From: Allohoeflea poritis
Lineage (GTDB): Bacteria; Pseudomonadota; Alphaproteobacteria; Rhizobiales; Rhizobiaceae
DNA: 64,000 bases
Direction of reading: 5' to 3'
NCBI RefSeq assembly: GCF_027889715.1
Contig: NZ_JAPJZH010000006.1
Coordinates: 238,882-302,881, forward strand
The position numbers were made by a program, and so were the translations under genes. Each line of letters opens with the position of its first letter. Positions within the stretch are counted from its first letter, which is position 1. The notes under the pieces are model-generated. The model was not told the origin of the DNA and did not search any database. It saw only the letters and a list, made by a program, of their open reading frames with translations. Shown piece after piece: positions 19,708 to 28,440 of this stretch.

Positions 19708-20517
19708 ATGAGCGCAATCATCGATGTGCGGAGTGTCACGAAGCGTTTCGGCGGTTTCTTCGCCGTGGACGACTGCACACTTTCCATTCAGAAGGGCTCC
19801 GTCACCGGTCTCATCGGTCCGAACGGGGCCGGAAAAACCACTCTTTTCAACATGGTAGCGGGTACATTCCCGCCGACTTCGGGCCAGATATTTCTGGATG
19901 GCGAGGAGGTCACCGGACTTGCCGCCCACGAACTGTTCGACCGCGGCCTGTTGCGCACCTTCCAGATCGCTCACGAGTTCTCGCACATGACGGTGACGGA
20001 AAACCTCATGATGGTGCCGGCCAGGCAGAGCGGCGAGAACCTTGCTTCCGCCTGGCTCCGGCCGGCGCGCGTTGCCCGTGAGGAGGCCGAGATACGGCGC
20101 AAGGCGGAGGAGGTCCTGGACTTCCTCAAGATCACCCATGTGAAGAACGAGCTGGCCGGCAACCTGTCCGGAGGACAGAAGAAACTGCTGGAACTCGGCC
20201 GCACCATGATGGTCGACGCCAAGGTTGTGCTACTCGACGAGATCGCCGCCGGGGTCAACCGGACGCTGCTCAACGACCTGGTTTCCAATATCGAACGCCT
20301 CAACCAGGAACTCGGCTATACCTTCTTTGTCATCGAGCATGACATGGACATGATCGCCCGGCTCTGCGATCCGGTCATTGTCATGGCCGCCGGAACGGTG
20401 ATGACGGAAGGCCATATCGAAGACATCCAGAAGAATGAGGCGGTCATCGAAGCCTATTTCGGGGGCTCACCCACCGGCCAGGCGACGATCGACACCAATC
20501 CGGAGGCCACGCCATGA
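19708..20517 (+). CDS. ABC transporter ATP-binding protein, LivG type (second HAAT system)
   Basis: 269 aa from the ATG at 19708, which has GGGGA 6 bp upstream; the frame is open for 94 more codons before it but that stretch resembles no ABC protein. Walker A GPNGAGKTTLFN, signature LSGGQKKLLELGRTM. Walker B reads VVLLDEIAAGVN, with Ile in place of the usual Pro after the catalytic Glu. H-loop VIEHDMDMIARL. It belongs to the branched-chain amino acid/amide importer class and its stop overlaps the next gene by four bases. Substrate not deducible. Confidence 0.92.
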   Translation: MSAIIDVRSVTKRFGGFFAVDDCTLSIQKGSVTGLIGPNGAGKTTLFNMVAGTFPPTSGQIFLDGEEVTGLAAHELFDRGLLRTFQIAHEFSHMTVTENLMMVPARQSGENLASAWLRPARVAREEAEIRRKAEEVLDFLKITHVKNELAGNLSGGQKKLLELGRTMMVDAKVVLLDEIAAGVNRTLLNDLVSNIERLNQELGYTFFVIEHDMDMIARLCDPVIVMAAGTVMTEGHIEDIQKNEAVIEAYFGGSPTGQATIDTNPEATP

Positions 20518-21218
20518 GCCTTCTGGAGATCAGCGATCTGCACGCCGGCTATGGCCAGATGAACATCCTGAAGGGTGTCAATCTCAGCCTTGAAGCAGGC
20601 GAGATCGGCGTTATCGTCGGCCCCAACGGTGCCGGAAAATCGACCACGCTCAAGGCGATCTTCGGCATGCTGAACATCACCGGGGGATCGATCCGCTTCG
20701 ACGGTGCGGACATTACCGGCATCCGCTCCGAGCAACTGGCCGACCACCGCATCGCCTTCGTGCCGCAGGAGCACAATGTGTTTCCGACGCTGACGGTGCA
20801 CGAAAATCTGGAGATGGGCGCCTATGTACGCCGCGACGATTTTTCGGCCGTCATGGACCATGTCTACGATATCTTTCCGCCGCTGAAGGACAAGCGCAAC
20901 CAGCCGGCGGGCGAACTGTCCGGCGGCCAGCGCCAGATGGTCGCCTTCGGCCGCGCGCTGATGATCGAGCCGAAACTCATATTGCTCGACGAGCCGACGG
21001 CCGGCCTGTCGCCGATGTTCATGTCGCAGATCTTCGACCGGGTGATCGCCATCAACCGGACCGGCGTGACTGTCGCCATGGTCGAGCAGAATGCGAAACA
21101 GGCGCTGGCCATCGCCCACAAGGGCTTTGTGCTGGCCGGCGGTCTCAATTCCTACACCGACACCGGTCAGAACCTTCTGAACAACCCCGAAGTCGCCGCA
21201 AGTTTCCTGGGCGGGTAG
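20514..21218 (+). CDS. ABC transporter ATP-binding protein, LivF type (second HAAT system)
   Basis: 234 aa. Walker A GPNGAGKSTTLK (about residues 36-47), signature LSGGQRQMVAFGRAL, Walker B LILLDEPTAGLSP and terminal loop MVEQNAKQALAIAHKGFVL, all as in LivF. ATGA overlap with the upstream gene and 13 bp to the following permease gene indicate one operon. Confidence 0.94.
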   Translation: MSLLEISDLHAGYGQMNILKGVNLSLEAGEIGVIVGPNGAGKSTTLKAIFGMLNITGGSIRFDGADITGIRSEQLADHRIAFVPQEHNVFPTLTVHENLEMGAYVRRDDFSAVMDHVYDIFPPLKDKRNQPAGELSGGQRQMVAFGRALMIEPKLILLDEPTAGLSPMFMSQIFDRVIAINRTGVTVAMVEQNAKQALAIAHKGFVLAGGLNSYTDTGQNLLNNPEVAASFLGG

Positions 21219-21231
21219 CGGGAGAGGCACG

Positions 21232-22227
21232 TTGAACGAGATTGTATTCTTCATAAACAAGGGACTGGTCTCGGGCCTTATTATCGGCTCGATCTACGCC
21301 CTCGGCGCCATCGGCGTGACGCTCATCTTCGGTATCCTGCGCTTCGCGCATTTCGCCCATGGCGACATGATGACGCTTGGCGCATTCGTCACGCTGATCC
21401 TGTCGGCGGCGCTTGCCGCGCTGGGCGTTACGCTGCCGGTCCCCCTTGCCTTCGTCGCCATGTTCCCGGCCATGGTGATCACCGCATTCATTGCCATCGG
21501 TCTCGACCGGACCTTCTACAAGCCGCTGCGCCAGGCCGGCGCACGGCCCGTTGTGCTGGTCATGGCCTCGGTCGGCGTCACCTTGATGCTGCAAGGATTG
21601 ATCCGGCTGTTTGCCGGCGTGCGCTCGCGCGACATGTTCATCGACGCGCCGAAGGAGATTTTCCGTCTGCCTTTCCCGGGTGCCAGCCGCCCGGTCATCA
21701 TTACCGAACCGCAGGTTCTTCTCATCGGCTTTGTCATCGTCGCGGTGATCGTCTTGCACTGGTTCCTGACGCGCTCGCGGCTCGGCAAGGCAATGCGGGC
21801 CGTCTCCGACAATCCGGAACTGGCGCGCATCACCGGCATCAACACCAACCATGTGGTCTGGGCAACGTGGATCATCGGCGGCGCGCTTGCCTGCGCGGCG
21901 GGCACCATGCTTTCGATGGACGTGACGCTGAAGCCCGATCTTTCCTTCAACATCCTCCTGCCGATCTTCGCGGCCACCATCGTCGGCGGAATCGGCCAGC
22001 CCTACGGCGCCATTGCCGGCGGCTTCCTCGTCGGCTTCTGCGAGACGCTTGCCGTCTTCAACTGGTCCATCCTGCTGCGGCCGATCAAGGATCAGCTCTG
22101 GTTCGAGGTGCCGACCAGCATGGCGCTGGTTCCGACCGAGTACAAGCTGATGGTGCCGTTCCTGATCCTCATCATCGTGCTGATTTTCCGGCCCACCGGC
22201 ATCTTCAAAGGGAGGGTGCTGGCATGA
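21232..22227 (+). CDS. ABC transporter permease, LivH type (second HAAT system)
   Basis: 331 aa inner-membrane protein. The start is TTG at 21232 with GGGAGAG upstream; the first residues NEIVFFINKGLVSGLIIGSIYALGAIGVTLIFG match the LivH N-terminus. It contains RFAHFAHGDMMTLGAF, the contact loop GKAMRAVSDNPELARITGIN and GGIGQPYGAIAGGFLVG. The stop overlaps the next permease by four bases (ATGA). Confidence 0.93.
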   Translation: MNEIVFFINKGLVSGLIIGSIYALGAIGVTLIFGILRFAHFAHGDMMTLGAFVTLILSAALAALGVTLPVPLAFVAMFPAMVITAFIAIGLDRTFYKPLRQAGARPVVLVMASVGVTLMLQGLIRLFAGVRSRDMFIDAPKEIFRLPFPGASRPVIITEPQVLLIGFVIVAVIVLHWFLTRSRLGKAMRAVSDNPELARITGINTNHVVWATWIIGGALACAAGTMLSMDVTLKPDLSFNILLPIFAATIVGGIGQPYGAIAGGFLVGFCETLAVFNWSILLRPIKDQLWFEVPTSMALVPTEYKLMVPFLILIIVLIFRPTGIFKGRVLA

Positions 22228-23501
22228 GCGGCGAGAACCAGTACTCGATCATGCGCGACGTGGTGCTGTTCGCGGCGCTGGGCGTTCTGGTGCTGCTGAT
22301 CTTCGTCAGCCAGGGGCCGGTCTACTCGCTGCGGATGCTGGTCGAAGCGGGCTGTTACGCGATCATCGCGCTGGGTCTGACCATCCAGTGGGGCTATGCC
22401 GGGCTGTTCAATGTGGGGATCATGGGCTTCATCGCAGCCGGTGCTGCATCGTCGATGATCATTTCCTTCCCGCAGAACGAGGATTTCTGGGCCTCGGGCG
22501 GGCCGGAACTGGTCGGTCTGTTTGTTGTCAAACTGGCGGTGAGCGCCGCCGTGCTCTGGGCCATCTACCGTTCGGCCCGCTGGGGCGTCGGCCCCAAGCT
22601 GCGGGGACTGCTGACCGCTATCGCCATTGCCGTTGCCTATCTTGTGCTGTCGGAACATATGGCCGTCATGTCGGAGGAGATCGAGCAGGCCAGCGGCTGG
22701 ATGGGCGGCCTCGGGCTTCCGGTGCTGGTGGGCTGGATCGTCGCCGGCATCGTTGCGGGCGCCATCGCCTGGTTCGTCGGCAAGATCTGCCTTGGCCTGC
22801 GCGCCGATTATCTCGCCATTGCAACACTTGGCATTGCGCAGATCATCAAGACATTCCTGAAGAATGCCGACTGGCTGACGCGCGGCACGCTGACCGTCTC
22901 GCCGCTGCCCTGGCCTGTGCAGACGCCGGCGGATGGCGAGTTCATCATGGCGCGCGCCTCGTATCTCACGGTCGTGGCGATCACCATCGTCATCATCTAT
23001 TTCCTGCTGCAGCGCGCCTATCATGCGCCATGGGGCCGCATGATGCGGGCGATCCGCGACAATGAGAACGCCGCGGCCTCCATGGGCAAGGACGTCAATC
23101 GACGGCGGCTGGAGATCTTCGTCCTGGGCTGCGTGCTCATGGGCTTCGGCGGCGCCGTGCTGATCCATTTCGCGTCGATCTACGATCCTTCCGGCTTCCT
23201 CGATCTCAACCACACATTCCTGATCTGGGTGATGGTGATCCTCGGCGGGTCCGGCAATAATCGCGGCGCAATCTTTGGCGCGGTCTTCGTCTATATCGTC
23301 TGGGTCATGTCGGAACCCGTGGCGTTCTGGCTGTTCAACATGATCGGCACCTACGGCCAAGCCTGGCTCGGCTGGGAGCCGCCATCGGACCTTGCGAGCC
23401 GGGCGCTGCAGATGCGGGTCTTCGTCATCGGCCTGACCATCACGCTGGTGCTGCGCTTCGCGCCGCAGGGCGTGCTGCCCGAGAAACAGGCGCGGCACTG
23501 A
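22224..23501 (+). CDS. ABC transporter permease, LivM type (second HAAT system)
   Basis: 425 aa from the ATG at 22224 (MSGENQYSIM), preceded by GGGAGG; the open frame before it is antiparallel noise within the upstream permease. Many hydrophobic helices, with the LivM core YAIIALGLTIQWGYAGLFNVG, GLRADYLAIATLGIAQIIK, contact loop GRMMRAIRDNENAAASMGKD and GGSGNNRGAIFGAVFV. Last gene of the rightward transporter operon; the binding protein is encoded separately at 24443-25648. Confidence 0.93.
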   Translation: MSGENQYSIMRDVVLFAALGVLVLLIFVSQGPVYSLRMLVEAGCYAIIALGLTIQWGYAGLFNVGIMGFIAAGAASSMIISFPQNEDFWASGGPELVGLFVVKLAVSAAVLWAIYRSARWGVGPKLRGLLTAIAIAVAYLVLSEHMAVMSEEIEQASGWMGGLGLPVLVGWIVAGIVAGAIAWFVGKICLGLRADYLAIATLGIAQIIKTFLKNADWLTRGTLTVSPLPWPVQTPADGEFIMARASYLTVVAITIVIIYFLLQRAYHAPWGRMMRAIRDNENAAASMGKDVNRRRLEIFVLGCVLMGFGGAVLIHFASIYDPSGFLDLNHTFLIWVMVILGGSGNNRGAIFGAVFVYIVWVMSEPVAFWLFNMIGTYGQAWLGWEPPSDLASRALQMRVFVIGLTITLVLRFAPQGVLPEKQARH

Positions 23502-23544
23502 ACCAGACTGGCGTTGCCGTCACCCCCGACCGTTGCAAACGCAA

Positions 23545-23567
23545 ACCGGTTCAATTATTGAACCGGT
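23545..23567. promoter_or_regulatory. Perfect palindrome upstream of iclR-type regulator (candidate operator)
   Basis: Arms ACCGGTTCAA (23545-23554) and TTGAACCGGT (23558-23567) are perfect inverted repeats with a 3-bp centre. The site ends 34 bp before the GTG start of the regulator and 43 bp after the livM-type stop. IclR-family proteins bind palindromes of this length, so autoregulation is likely. There is no T tract, so it is a weaker candidate for a terminator of the transporter operon. Confidence 0.65.
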
Positions 23568-23601
23568 GCGGGCGATCTGATCAACGAAAGGACCGAAAGC
23601 G

Positions 23602-24390
23602 GTGGGCACAATCAGCAACGCACTTGGCCTCCTTGATCATTTTTCGGAATCGCAGCCCGAGATCGGCCTTGCGGATTTGCGTAAACTCTCCGGACACGAC
23701 AAGGCGACCACCTATCGCTATCTCACCGAACTCGTCGCGTTCGGGATGCTGGAGCAGGATCCCGGTTCAAAGCGATACCGGCTGGGACCGGCAGTGCTGA
23801 GGCTTGCAAATATCCGCGAAAGTGTGTTTCCGCTTCGCAGTGCGATTCAGGCCATTACCGACCGGTTGAGCGAGGCGACCAGCGAAACGGCGCACATATC
23901 GCTGCTGCAGGGGCTGGTCCTTTCACCGCTGGCCAAGAAGGAAAGCCCAAGACACGCCGCCCGGGTTTCGCTGAGCCTTTCGGAGATGCTGCCCCTTCAC
24001 GCAACGGCTTCTGGTTTGGCGATCATTGCATTCTCCAGGGAAGATCTGCTCGAACGCGCGATCAAATCGCCGCTTAAAAAATATACCGCTTTCACAACGA
24101 CGGATGCGGAGCGATTGCGTGCGGACATCGCAAAAACCGTCGCGCGCGGCTTCGGAATGTCAGACCAGGGCTATGAGGAGGAGGTCTTCGGTATAGCGGT
24201 CCCGTTCTTCGATCAGGCGGGACATGCAACCGGCACCGCCGCCGTTGCCAGTCCGACATCGCGCATGTCGGACGAGTTGGCTGCCATAATCAAGCGCGCG
24301 CTGATCGTTGCCGCGCGGGCCATCACCGAAACACGCGGTGGCACGATACCTGAACATCTTGAAGAGGCCTGGCGCCGCAGCGGCTTCTGA
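23602..24390 (+). CDS. IclR-family transcriptional regulator
   Basis: 262 aa, GTG start with AAAGGA upstream. The N-terminal winged helix-turn-helix (about residues 3-65: ISNALGLLDHF, GLADLRKLSGHDKATTYRYLTEL, SKRYRLGPAVLRLA) and the C-terminal effector domain (about 75-250: SETAHISLLQG, LPLHATASGLAIIAFS, GYEEEVFGIAVPFFDQAGH) are standard for the family. It lies between the transporter operon and its likely binding protein, so it probably controls both and perhaps itself. Ligand unknown. Confidence 0.92.
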   Translation: MGTISNALGLLDHFSESQPEIGLADLRKLSGHDKATTYRYLTELVAFGMLEQDPGSKRYRLGPAVLRLANIRESVFPLRSAIQAITDRLSEATSETAHISLLQGLVLSPLAKKESPRHAARVSLSLSEMLPLHATASGLAIIAFSREDLLERAIKSPLKKYTAFTTTDAERLRADIAKTVARGFGMSDQGYEEEVFGIAVPFFDQAGHATGTAAVASPTSRMSDELAAIIKRALIVAARAITETRGGTIPEHLEEAWRRSGF

Positions 24391-24394
24391 GAAA

Positions 24395-24420
24395 AAAGGC
24401 CCGGATCGCTCCGGGCCTTT
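24395..24420. terminator. Bidirectional rho-independent terminator
   Basis: An 11-bp perfect stem, AAAGGCCCGGA and TCCGGGCCTTT, has a TCGC loop; T runs occur on both strands (six A residues at the left edge, TTT at the right). It lies between the convergent regulator and binding-protein genes and can serve both. Confidence 0.88.
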
Positions 24421-24442
24421 GCGTGTTCGATGCGGGGCGCGC

Positions 24443-25648
24443 CTATTCGGCCGCGCCTGTGCTCATGATTTTGCCGTCCTCGATGGCCAGTGTCTCGAAG
24501 ACACCGGGCACGTCGCCGTTTTCGTCAAAATCCTGACTGCCGGCGGCGCCATAGTAGTTGATGTCCGTGCCGGCGGCGATCAGTTCCTTGGCTTTCTTCC
24601 ACTCTCCCGGAAGAATGGTTTCACCGGTTCCGGAAGACACTTCGCGGACTGCCTTGGCAATTGCGGCGCGATCCGTACTTCCGGCCTTCTCGGCGGCAAG
24701 GGCCAGAACGAAGGCAGCATCGTAGCTGTTGCCTGCATATGTGGCGTTCGGATCCAGTCCGGCAGCGGTCGCACCAACGGCAAATGCCTCGGAAGCCGGC
24801 GTCGCCGGATTGGCCTGACGCGTCATGATGATCCTGCCGTTGGCGGCCGGAACATTGTCGGCCAGCGTCTGGGAAACCATGCCGTCACCGCCATAGAAGA
24901 CATCGAAATCGCCACCTTCCAGCGCCTGGCGCAGGACGGTCTGACCCGATCCGTCGGCATAGGCGAGGATCACAAGCGCTTCTGCTCCGGTCGCGGAAAG
25001 CGAACCGATTTCGGCGCGGTAGTCGGCCTTGCCGTCTTCATGTGCCTCGGAGGCGGCGACCGTTCCGCCGGCTGCCATAAAGGCGGCCGAGAATGCATCG
25101 GCAAAGCCCTTGCCGTAGTCATTGTTGACATAGGTTACGGCGACATTGTTCTTGCCGGCCGCGAGCACGACACGGGCCAGCACGCCGCCCTGATAGGCGT
25201 CGGACGTTGCCGTGCGGAACACGAGGCCCTTGTCGTCGAGCGTCGTCAGTGCCGGCGAGGTCGAAGCCGGAGAGATCATGGCGACGCCGCCCGGAATACC
25301 GGCATTGTTGGCCGCCGAGATCGTGGCGCCGGAGCACAGCGCACCGACGATTGCAGAGACATTGTCGACATTGACGAGGCGGTCGGCCGCGTCGGCTGCC
25401 TTGGTCGCATCGGCGCAGGTCGTGTCACCGACGACCAGCTCTATCGTTTTGCCGTCCATCAGGCCGCCCTGTTCGTTGACATGGGTCAGCGCAAGGTTGG
25501 CGCCATCGATGATCGGCGGCGCGAGGCTTTCGATCGGTCCGGTCACACCGCCGAGGAAGCCGAATTTGACATCGGCTGCCGTTGCGGCACCTGAAAGTCC
25601 GGCCAGTGCAATGCTCGCGGCAAGTGCCATTTTGAGTTTTGGCAACAT
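24443..25648 (-). CDS. ABC transporter substrate-binding protein, LivK-like (second HAAT system)
   Basis: 401 aa periplasmic protein of the type I binding fold. Signal peptide at residues 1-24 (MLPKLKMALAASIALAGLSG, cleaved after ATA or ATAA). Mature part: VKFGFLGGVTGPIESLAPPI, VVGDTTCADATKAADAADRL, MISPASTSPALTTLDDKGLVFRT. It faces the iclR-type gene and is the only binding protein near the second transporter, so it is assigned to it by position. The ligand is not deducible from the residues; an amide or amino acid is the class expectation. Confidence 0.9.
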   Translation of the reverse strand: MLPKLKMALAASIALAGLSGAATAADVKFGFLGGVTGPIESLAPPIIDGANLALTHVNEQGGLMDGKTIELVVGDTTCADATKAADAADRLVNVDNVSAIVGALCSGATISAANNAGIPGGVAMISPASTSPALTTLDDKGLVFRTATSDAYQGGVLARVVLAAGKNNVAVTYVNNDYGKGFADAFSAAFMAAGGTVAASEAHEDGKADYRAEIGSLSATGAEALVILAYADGSGQTVLRQALEGGDFDVFYGGDGMVSQTLADNVPAANGRIIMTRQANPATPASEAFAVGATAAGLDPNATYAGNSYDAAFVLALAAEKAGSTDRAAIAKAVREVSSGTGETILPGEWKKAKELIAAGTDINYYGAAGSQDFDENGDVPGVFETLAIEDGKIMSTGAAE

Positions 25649-25709
25649 GAATGATTACTCCCATAGATACGGGCCGTTTACTCCGGCCCTTCGTCCGATT
25701 TATCGGTTC

Positions 25710-25731
25710 CTTTCCGCTATGTTACGGAAAG
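25710..25731. promoter_or_regulatory. Inverted repeat upstream of the second binding-protein gene
   Basis: Arms CTTTCCG (25710-25716) and CGGAAAG (25725-25731) with an 8-bp centre lie about 60 bp before the leftward binding-protein start. It could be an operator; it does not resemble the ACCGGTTCAA palindrome near the iclR gene. Confidence 0.3.
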
Positions 25732-25812
25732 TTGTGCGCAATCATAGCGAAACAATCGTCGCTGCAAAGCCGAAAATGCGATTTTGGTATACGCCGCATG
25801 CGGCAATGCGGG

Positions 25813-25835
25813 CGGCGGGTTTGCCCGCCGTTTTT
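25813..25835 (+). terminator. Hairpin with T tract, rightward orientation
   Basis: Arms CGGCGGG and CCCGCCG with a TTTG loop are followed by five T residues on the plus strand. The flanking genes both run leftward, so no rightward gene is known to end here; it may stop antisense transcription running toward the EamA gene. Confidence 0.45.
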
Positions 25836-25843
25836 CGGGCAAA

Positions 25844-26731
25844 TCAGCGCGCGGATATCTGCGGACGATTTGTCAGGTAAACACCGATCACGACAATCAC
25901 CGTGCCGGCAATCATCGGCGCTGAAAGCCTTTCGCCGAAAAGCAGGAAAGCCTCGATCGCCACGGCGGGCGGAACCAGGTAGATCAGCGATGCGGCCCTT
26001 GAGACCTGACCGCGCCGGATCAGGTACAAAAGCAGCACGATCGCGCCGATGGAAAGGCCGAAAACCGACCAAAGCAGCGCGATTGTCAGATGGATGTTCC
26101 AGCTCATGGCGAAGTCTTCGAACAACCATGCAAGCGGCAAAGTGAAGGCGAAAGCGCCGATATATTGCAGCATGGCCGTCGAGCGCAGGTCGCCTGTCTG
26201 CAGGAAACGCTTCTGGTAGATGGTCCCGGCCGTGACACCGATCATCCCGACAACGTTGATCCCGAGCGGGACGAGCGCGGTCGCAATCTCCGACCAGTGC
26301 AGTGCCGCAAGCCTTGGGACGATGGCGATCAGCAGACCGGCAAGACCGAAGACAATGCCGATCCACTGGCCGCGGGTCAGCCGCTCGCCGACAGCAAAGG
26401 GCGCCCACATCGCGGTCAGCAGCGGCTGCAACGCCGCGATCAGTCCGGAAAGCGCCGTCGGCACGCCGACATCGATGGCCCACCACACGCCGCCGAGATA
26501 GACACCATGCAACAGCACGCCCGAAAAGACGGCGTGCCACCACCCCGCGCGCCCTTTCGGCCAGGTTGCCCTCACCGCCAGGCACAGGAGAAGCAGAACC
26601 GCGGCAGCGCATGCGTACCGCACGGACAAAAACGCCAGCGGCTCGGTGTGCGGCGCGGCGTAGCGCGCAACAATCCAGCCCGTCGACCACAAAAGGACGA
26701 ACAGCGCTGGGGCCAGGCGGTCGAGTGTCAT
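25844..26731 (-). CDS. EamA/DMT-superfamily metabolite exporter
   Basis: 295 aa from the ATG at 26731 (MTLDRLAPALFVLLWSTGWI), which is the standard start of these proteins; a longer frame upstream is Arg/Cys-rich and lies in the adjacent gene. About ten hydrophobic helices form two EamA repeats. Conserved pieces include WSTGWIVARYAAPHTEPLAFLSVRY, LIAALQPLLTAMWAPFAVGERL in the first repeat and SLIYLVPPAVAIEAFLLFGERLS in the second. Likely exports an amino acid or other small metabolite; the substrate cannot be read from the sequence. It starts 35 bp after the soeC-like gene. Confidence 0.9.
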   Translation of the reverse strand: MTLDRLAPALFVLLWSTGWIVARYAAPHTEPLAFLSVRYACAAAVLLLLCLAVRATWPKGRAGWWHAVFSGVLLHGVYLGGVWWAIDVGVPTALSGLIAALQPLLTAMWAPFAVGERLTRGQWIGIVFGLAGLLIAIVPRLAALHWSEIATALVPLGINVVGMIGVTAGTIYQKRFLQTGDLRSTAMLQYIGAFAFTLPLAWLFEDFAMSWNIHLTIALLWSVFGLSIGAIVLLLYLIRRGQVSRAASLIYLVPPAVAIEAFLLFGERLSAPMIAGTVIVVIGVYLTNRPQISAR

Positions 26732-26766
26732 GAAAGCGGAATCCGGTTGAGGCAGGAACCGGACAA

Positions 26767-27696
26767 TTAGGCGTTGCGCCCACCGTAGTAAAGCGAAACC
26801 GCATGCTCGGCCTCGGCAAAGAACAGCCAGCGCTCGACAAACAGGCCCGCCATAAGCGCGACAAAGGCCGGGATGAGCCAAAGCGCCGAGGCGGCAAGGA
26901 ACCAGACGGCCAGCGCGATCAGCAACGGAACAAGCGCTCCGACACACAGCGCGATCAGACGAAGCTTGACCGCATGTTTGCGGCCGATGACATGCACCAT
27001 TTCGCGTGTCAGATAGTTCTCACCCGTGTGCGGGCGCTCGAGAAGACGCACTGCGCCGATGGCGCCGAGCCCGGTGGCCGTTTCCATGGTCGAGCCGGCG
27101 GCGTCCAGGCTGGACCTTGCGGCCCGGGCCCACCAGGCAAGCTTGAAGGCCCAGGCAATCAGAATGGCGGCAAATGCGATGCCGGCAGCGCCTGGACCTG
27201 CGCTTCGGAACCCGTCGAGACCCGCCGCCAGCACCAGTCCACAGGTCAGCGAGAAAACGAGGTAACAGGCAGGCGTCAGCCCGGTGTGCCATTGCGGCAC
27301 CGTCTTGAGCTGCGCGTAGATCATCGCGGTCGTGTAGACGGTCACGACCGCACAGAGGGCGACGGGCAGTCCGAGCCAAAGGATGCGCTCACCGCCCAGC
27401 ATCCACACCAGCGTGTAGAGCCCGAAGAGGACAAGGGTGACGATGGCCATCACACCTTCGCGCGACAGCCAGGACGAGCGCCATTGCGACAGGGCGCGCC
27501 AGGCGCGTTCGGGATGACCGAGATGGAATGTCGAAGAGACCAGACCGGCAATGGCGAGCCCTCCCGCAAGCGCCGGAATGAAGAACGCCGCCGCGAGGCC
27601 GCCGGGCAGCGGCATGCCAAGGCCGATCAGTGCAATCAGACCGAAGCCCGCGCCGGACATGACGGTGAAGAAAATGACGGAGACGGCTGGATGCAT
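26767..27696 (-). CDS. soeC: Membrane anchor subunit, SoeC/DmsC family
   Basis: 309 aa integral membrane subunit with about eight helices that anchors the SoeA-SoeB pair and passes electrons to the quinone pool. Start MHPAVSVIFFTVMSGAGFGLIALIGLG and the loop STFHLGHPERAWRALSQWRSSWLSREG are hallmarks of DmsC-type anchors; the latter carries the His proposed near the quinol site. It follows the iron-sulfur subunit by 3 bp. The DmsC family is certain; assignment to a sulfite dehydrogenase depends on its partners. Confidence 0.85.
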   Translation of the reverse strand: MHPAVSVIFFTVMSGAGFGLIALIGLGMPLPGGLAAAFFIPALAGGLAIAGLVSSTFHLGHPERAWRALSQWRSSWLSREGVMAIVTLVLFGLYTLVWMLGGERILWLGLPVALCAVVTVYTTAMIYAQLKTVPQWHTGLTPACYLVFSLTCGLVLAAGLDGFRSAGPGAAGIAFAAILIAWAFKLAWWARAARSSLDAAGSTMETATGLGAIGAVRLLERPHTGENYLTREMVHVIGRKHAVKLRLIALCVGALVPLLIALAVWFLAASALWLIPAFVALMAGLFVERWLFFAEAEHAVSLYYGGRNA

Positions 27697-27699
27697 CGA

Positions 27700-28440
27700 C
27701 TAACCCAACCTTTCCAGGGCCCGGTCGAGCCAGCCGAGGAAGCCATCGGGCGCGGGCTCGCCTTGCGATGCAGCCGGCGCCGCTGCATTTGGCCGAGTCT
27801 TCGGCCGCGGCGGCAGGTATTTGTTGACCGGCGCCGTTCCCATTTCCGGCATGAGATCCATCCCGCCACGTTCGGCGACAAGACGCGAGACATCGGATTC
27901 GGGATCGGAAAAGTCGCCGAAATGGCGGGCACCGGCGGGACAGGTGCGCACGCATGCCGGCTCGCGGTCGATTTCGGGAATGTTCTCATTGTAGATGCGG
28001 TCGACGCAGAGCGTGCATTTTTTCATGACGTTCTCGACCGGATCCATCTCGCGGGCGCCATAGGGACAGGCCCACGCACACAGGCCGCAACCGATGCACA
28101 TGTCCTCGTCGACCAGCACGATGCCGTCCTCGGAGCGCTTGTAGCTTGCCCCTGTGGGGCAGACGGTGACACAGGGCGCGTCGGCGCAGTGGAGGCAGGA
28201 TTTCGGGAAATGAACGATCGAGGCCGGCGCGTCGTCGGGACTGACCTCGAATGTGTGGATGCGGTTGAGAAACGCGCCCACGGGTTCAGCTCCATAGGGG
28301 TCGAGATCGCCAAGCGGCGCGCCATAGCCACCCGTGTTCCACTCCTTGCAACTGACGACGCAGGCATGGCAGCCGACGCAGGTATCGAGATCGATGACGA
28401 GGCCAAGCGCCTTGTCGGTTGACGATGGCAGGCTGGTCAC
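27700..28440 (-). CDS. soeB: Four-cluster ferredoxin-like subunit, SoeB type
   Basis: 246 aa electron-transfer subunit. From the GTG at 28440, which overlaps the soeA stop by four bases (GTGA), the protein begins TSLPSSTDKALGLVIDLDTCVGC. Four [4Fe-4S] sets are visible: CVGCHACVVSC (about residues 21-31), CLHCADAPCVTVCP, CIGCGLCAWACP, and CTLC with CVRTCP. A Pro-rich C-terminal extension follows the last cluster. The frame is open upstream but that part lies within soeA. No Tat or Sec signal, so it acts in the cytoplasm. Confidence 0.88.
   Translation of the reverse strand: MTSLPSSTDKALGLVIDLDTCVGCHACVVSCKEWNTGGYGAPLGDLDPYGAEPVGAFLNRIHTFEVSPDDAPASIVHFPKSCLHCADAPCVTVCPTGASYKRSEDGIVLVDEDMCIGCGLCAWACPYGAREMDPVENVMKKCTLCVDRIYNENIPEIDREPACVRTCPAGARHFGDFSDPESDVSRLVAERGGMDLMPEMGTAPVNKYLPPRPKTRPNAAAPAASQGEPAPDGFLGWLDRALERLG

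Noticed and set aside
22092..23498. 468-codon minus-strand frame
   Set aside because: Antisense to the LivM-type permease; rich in His, Asp, Gln and Arg as expected from the reverse of hydrophobic coding sequence.
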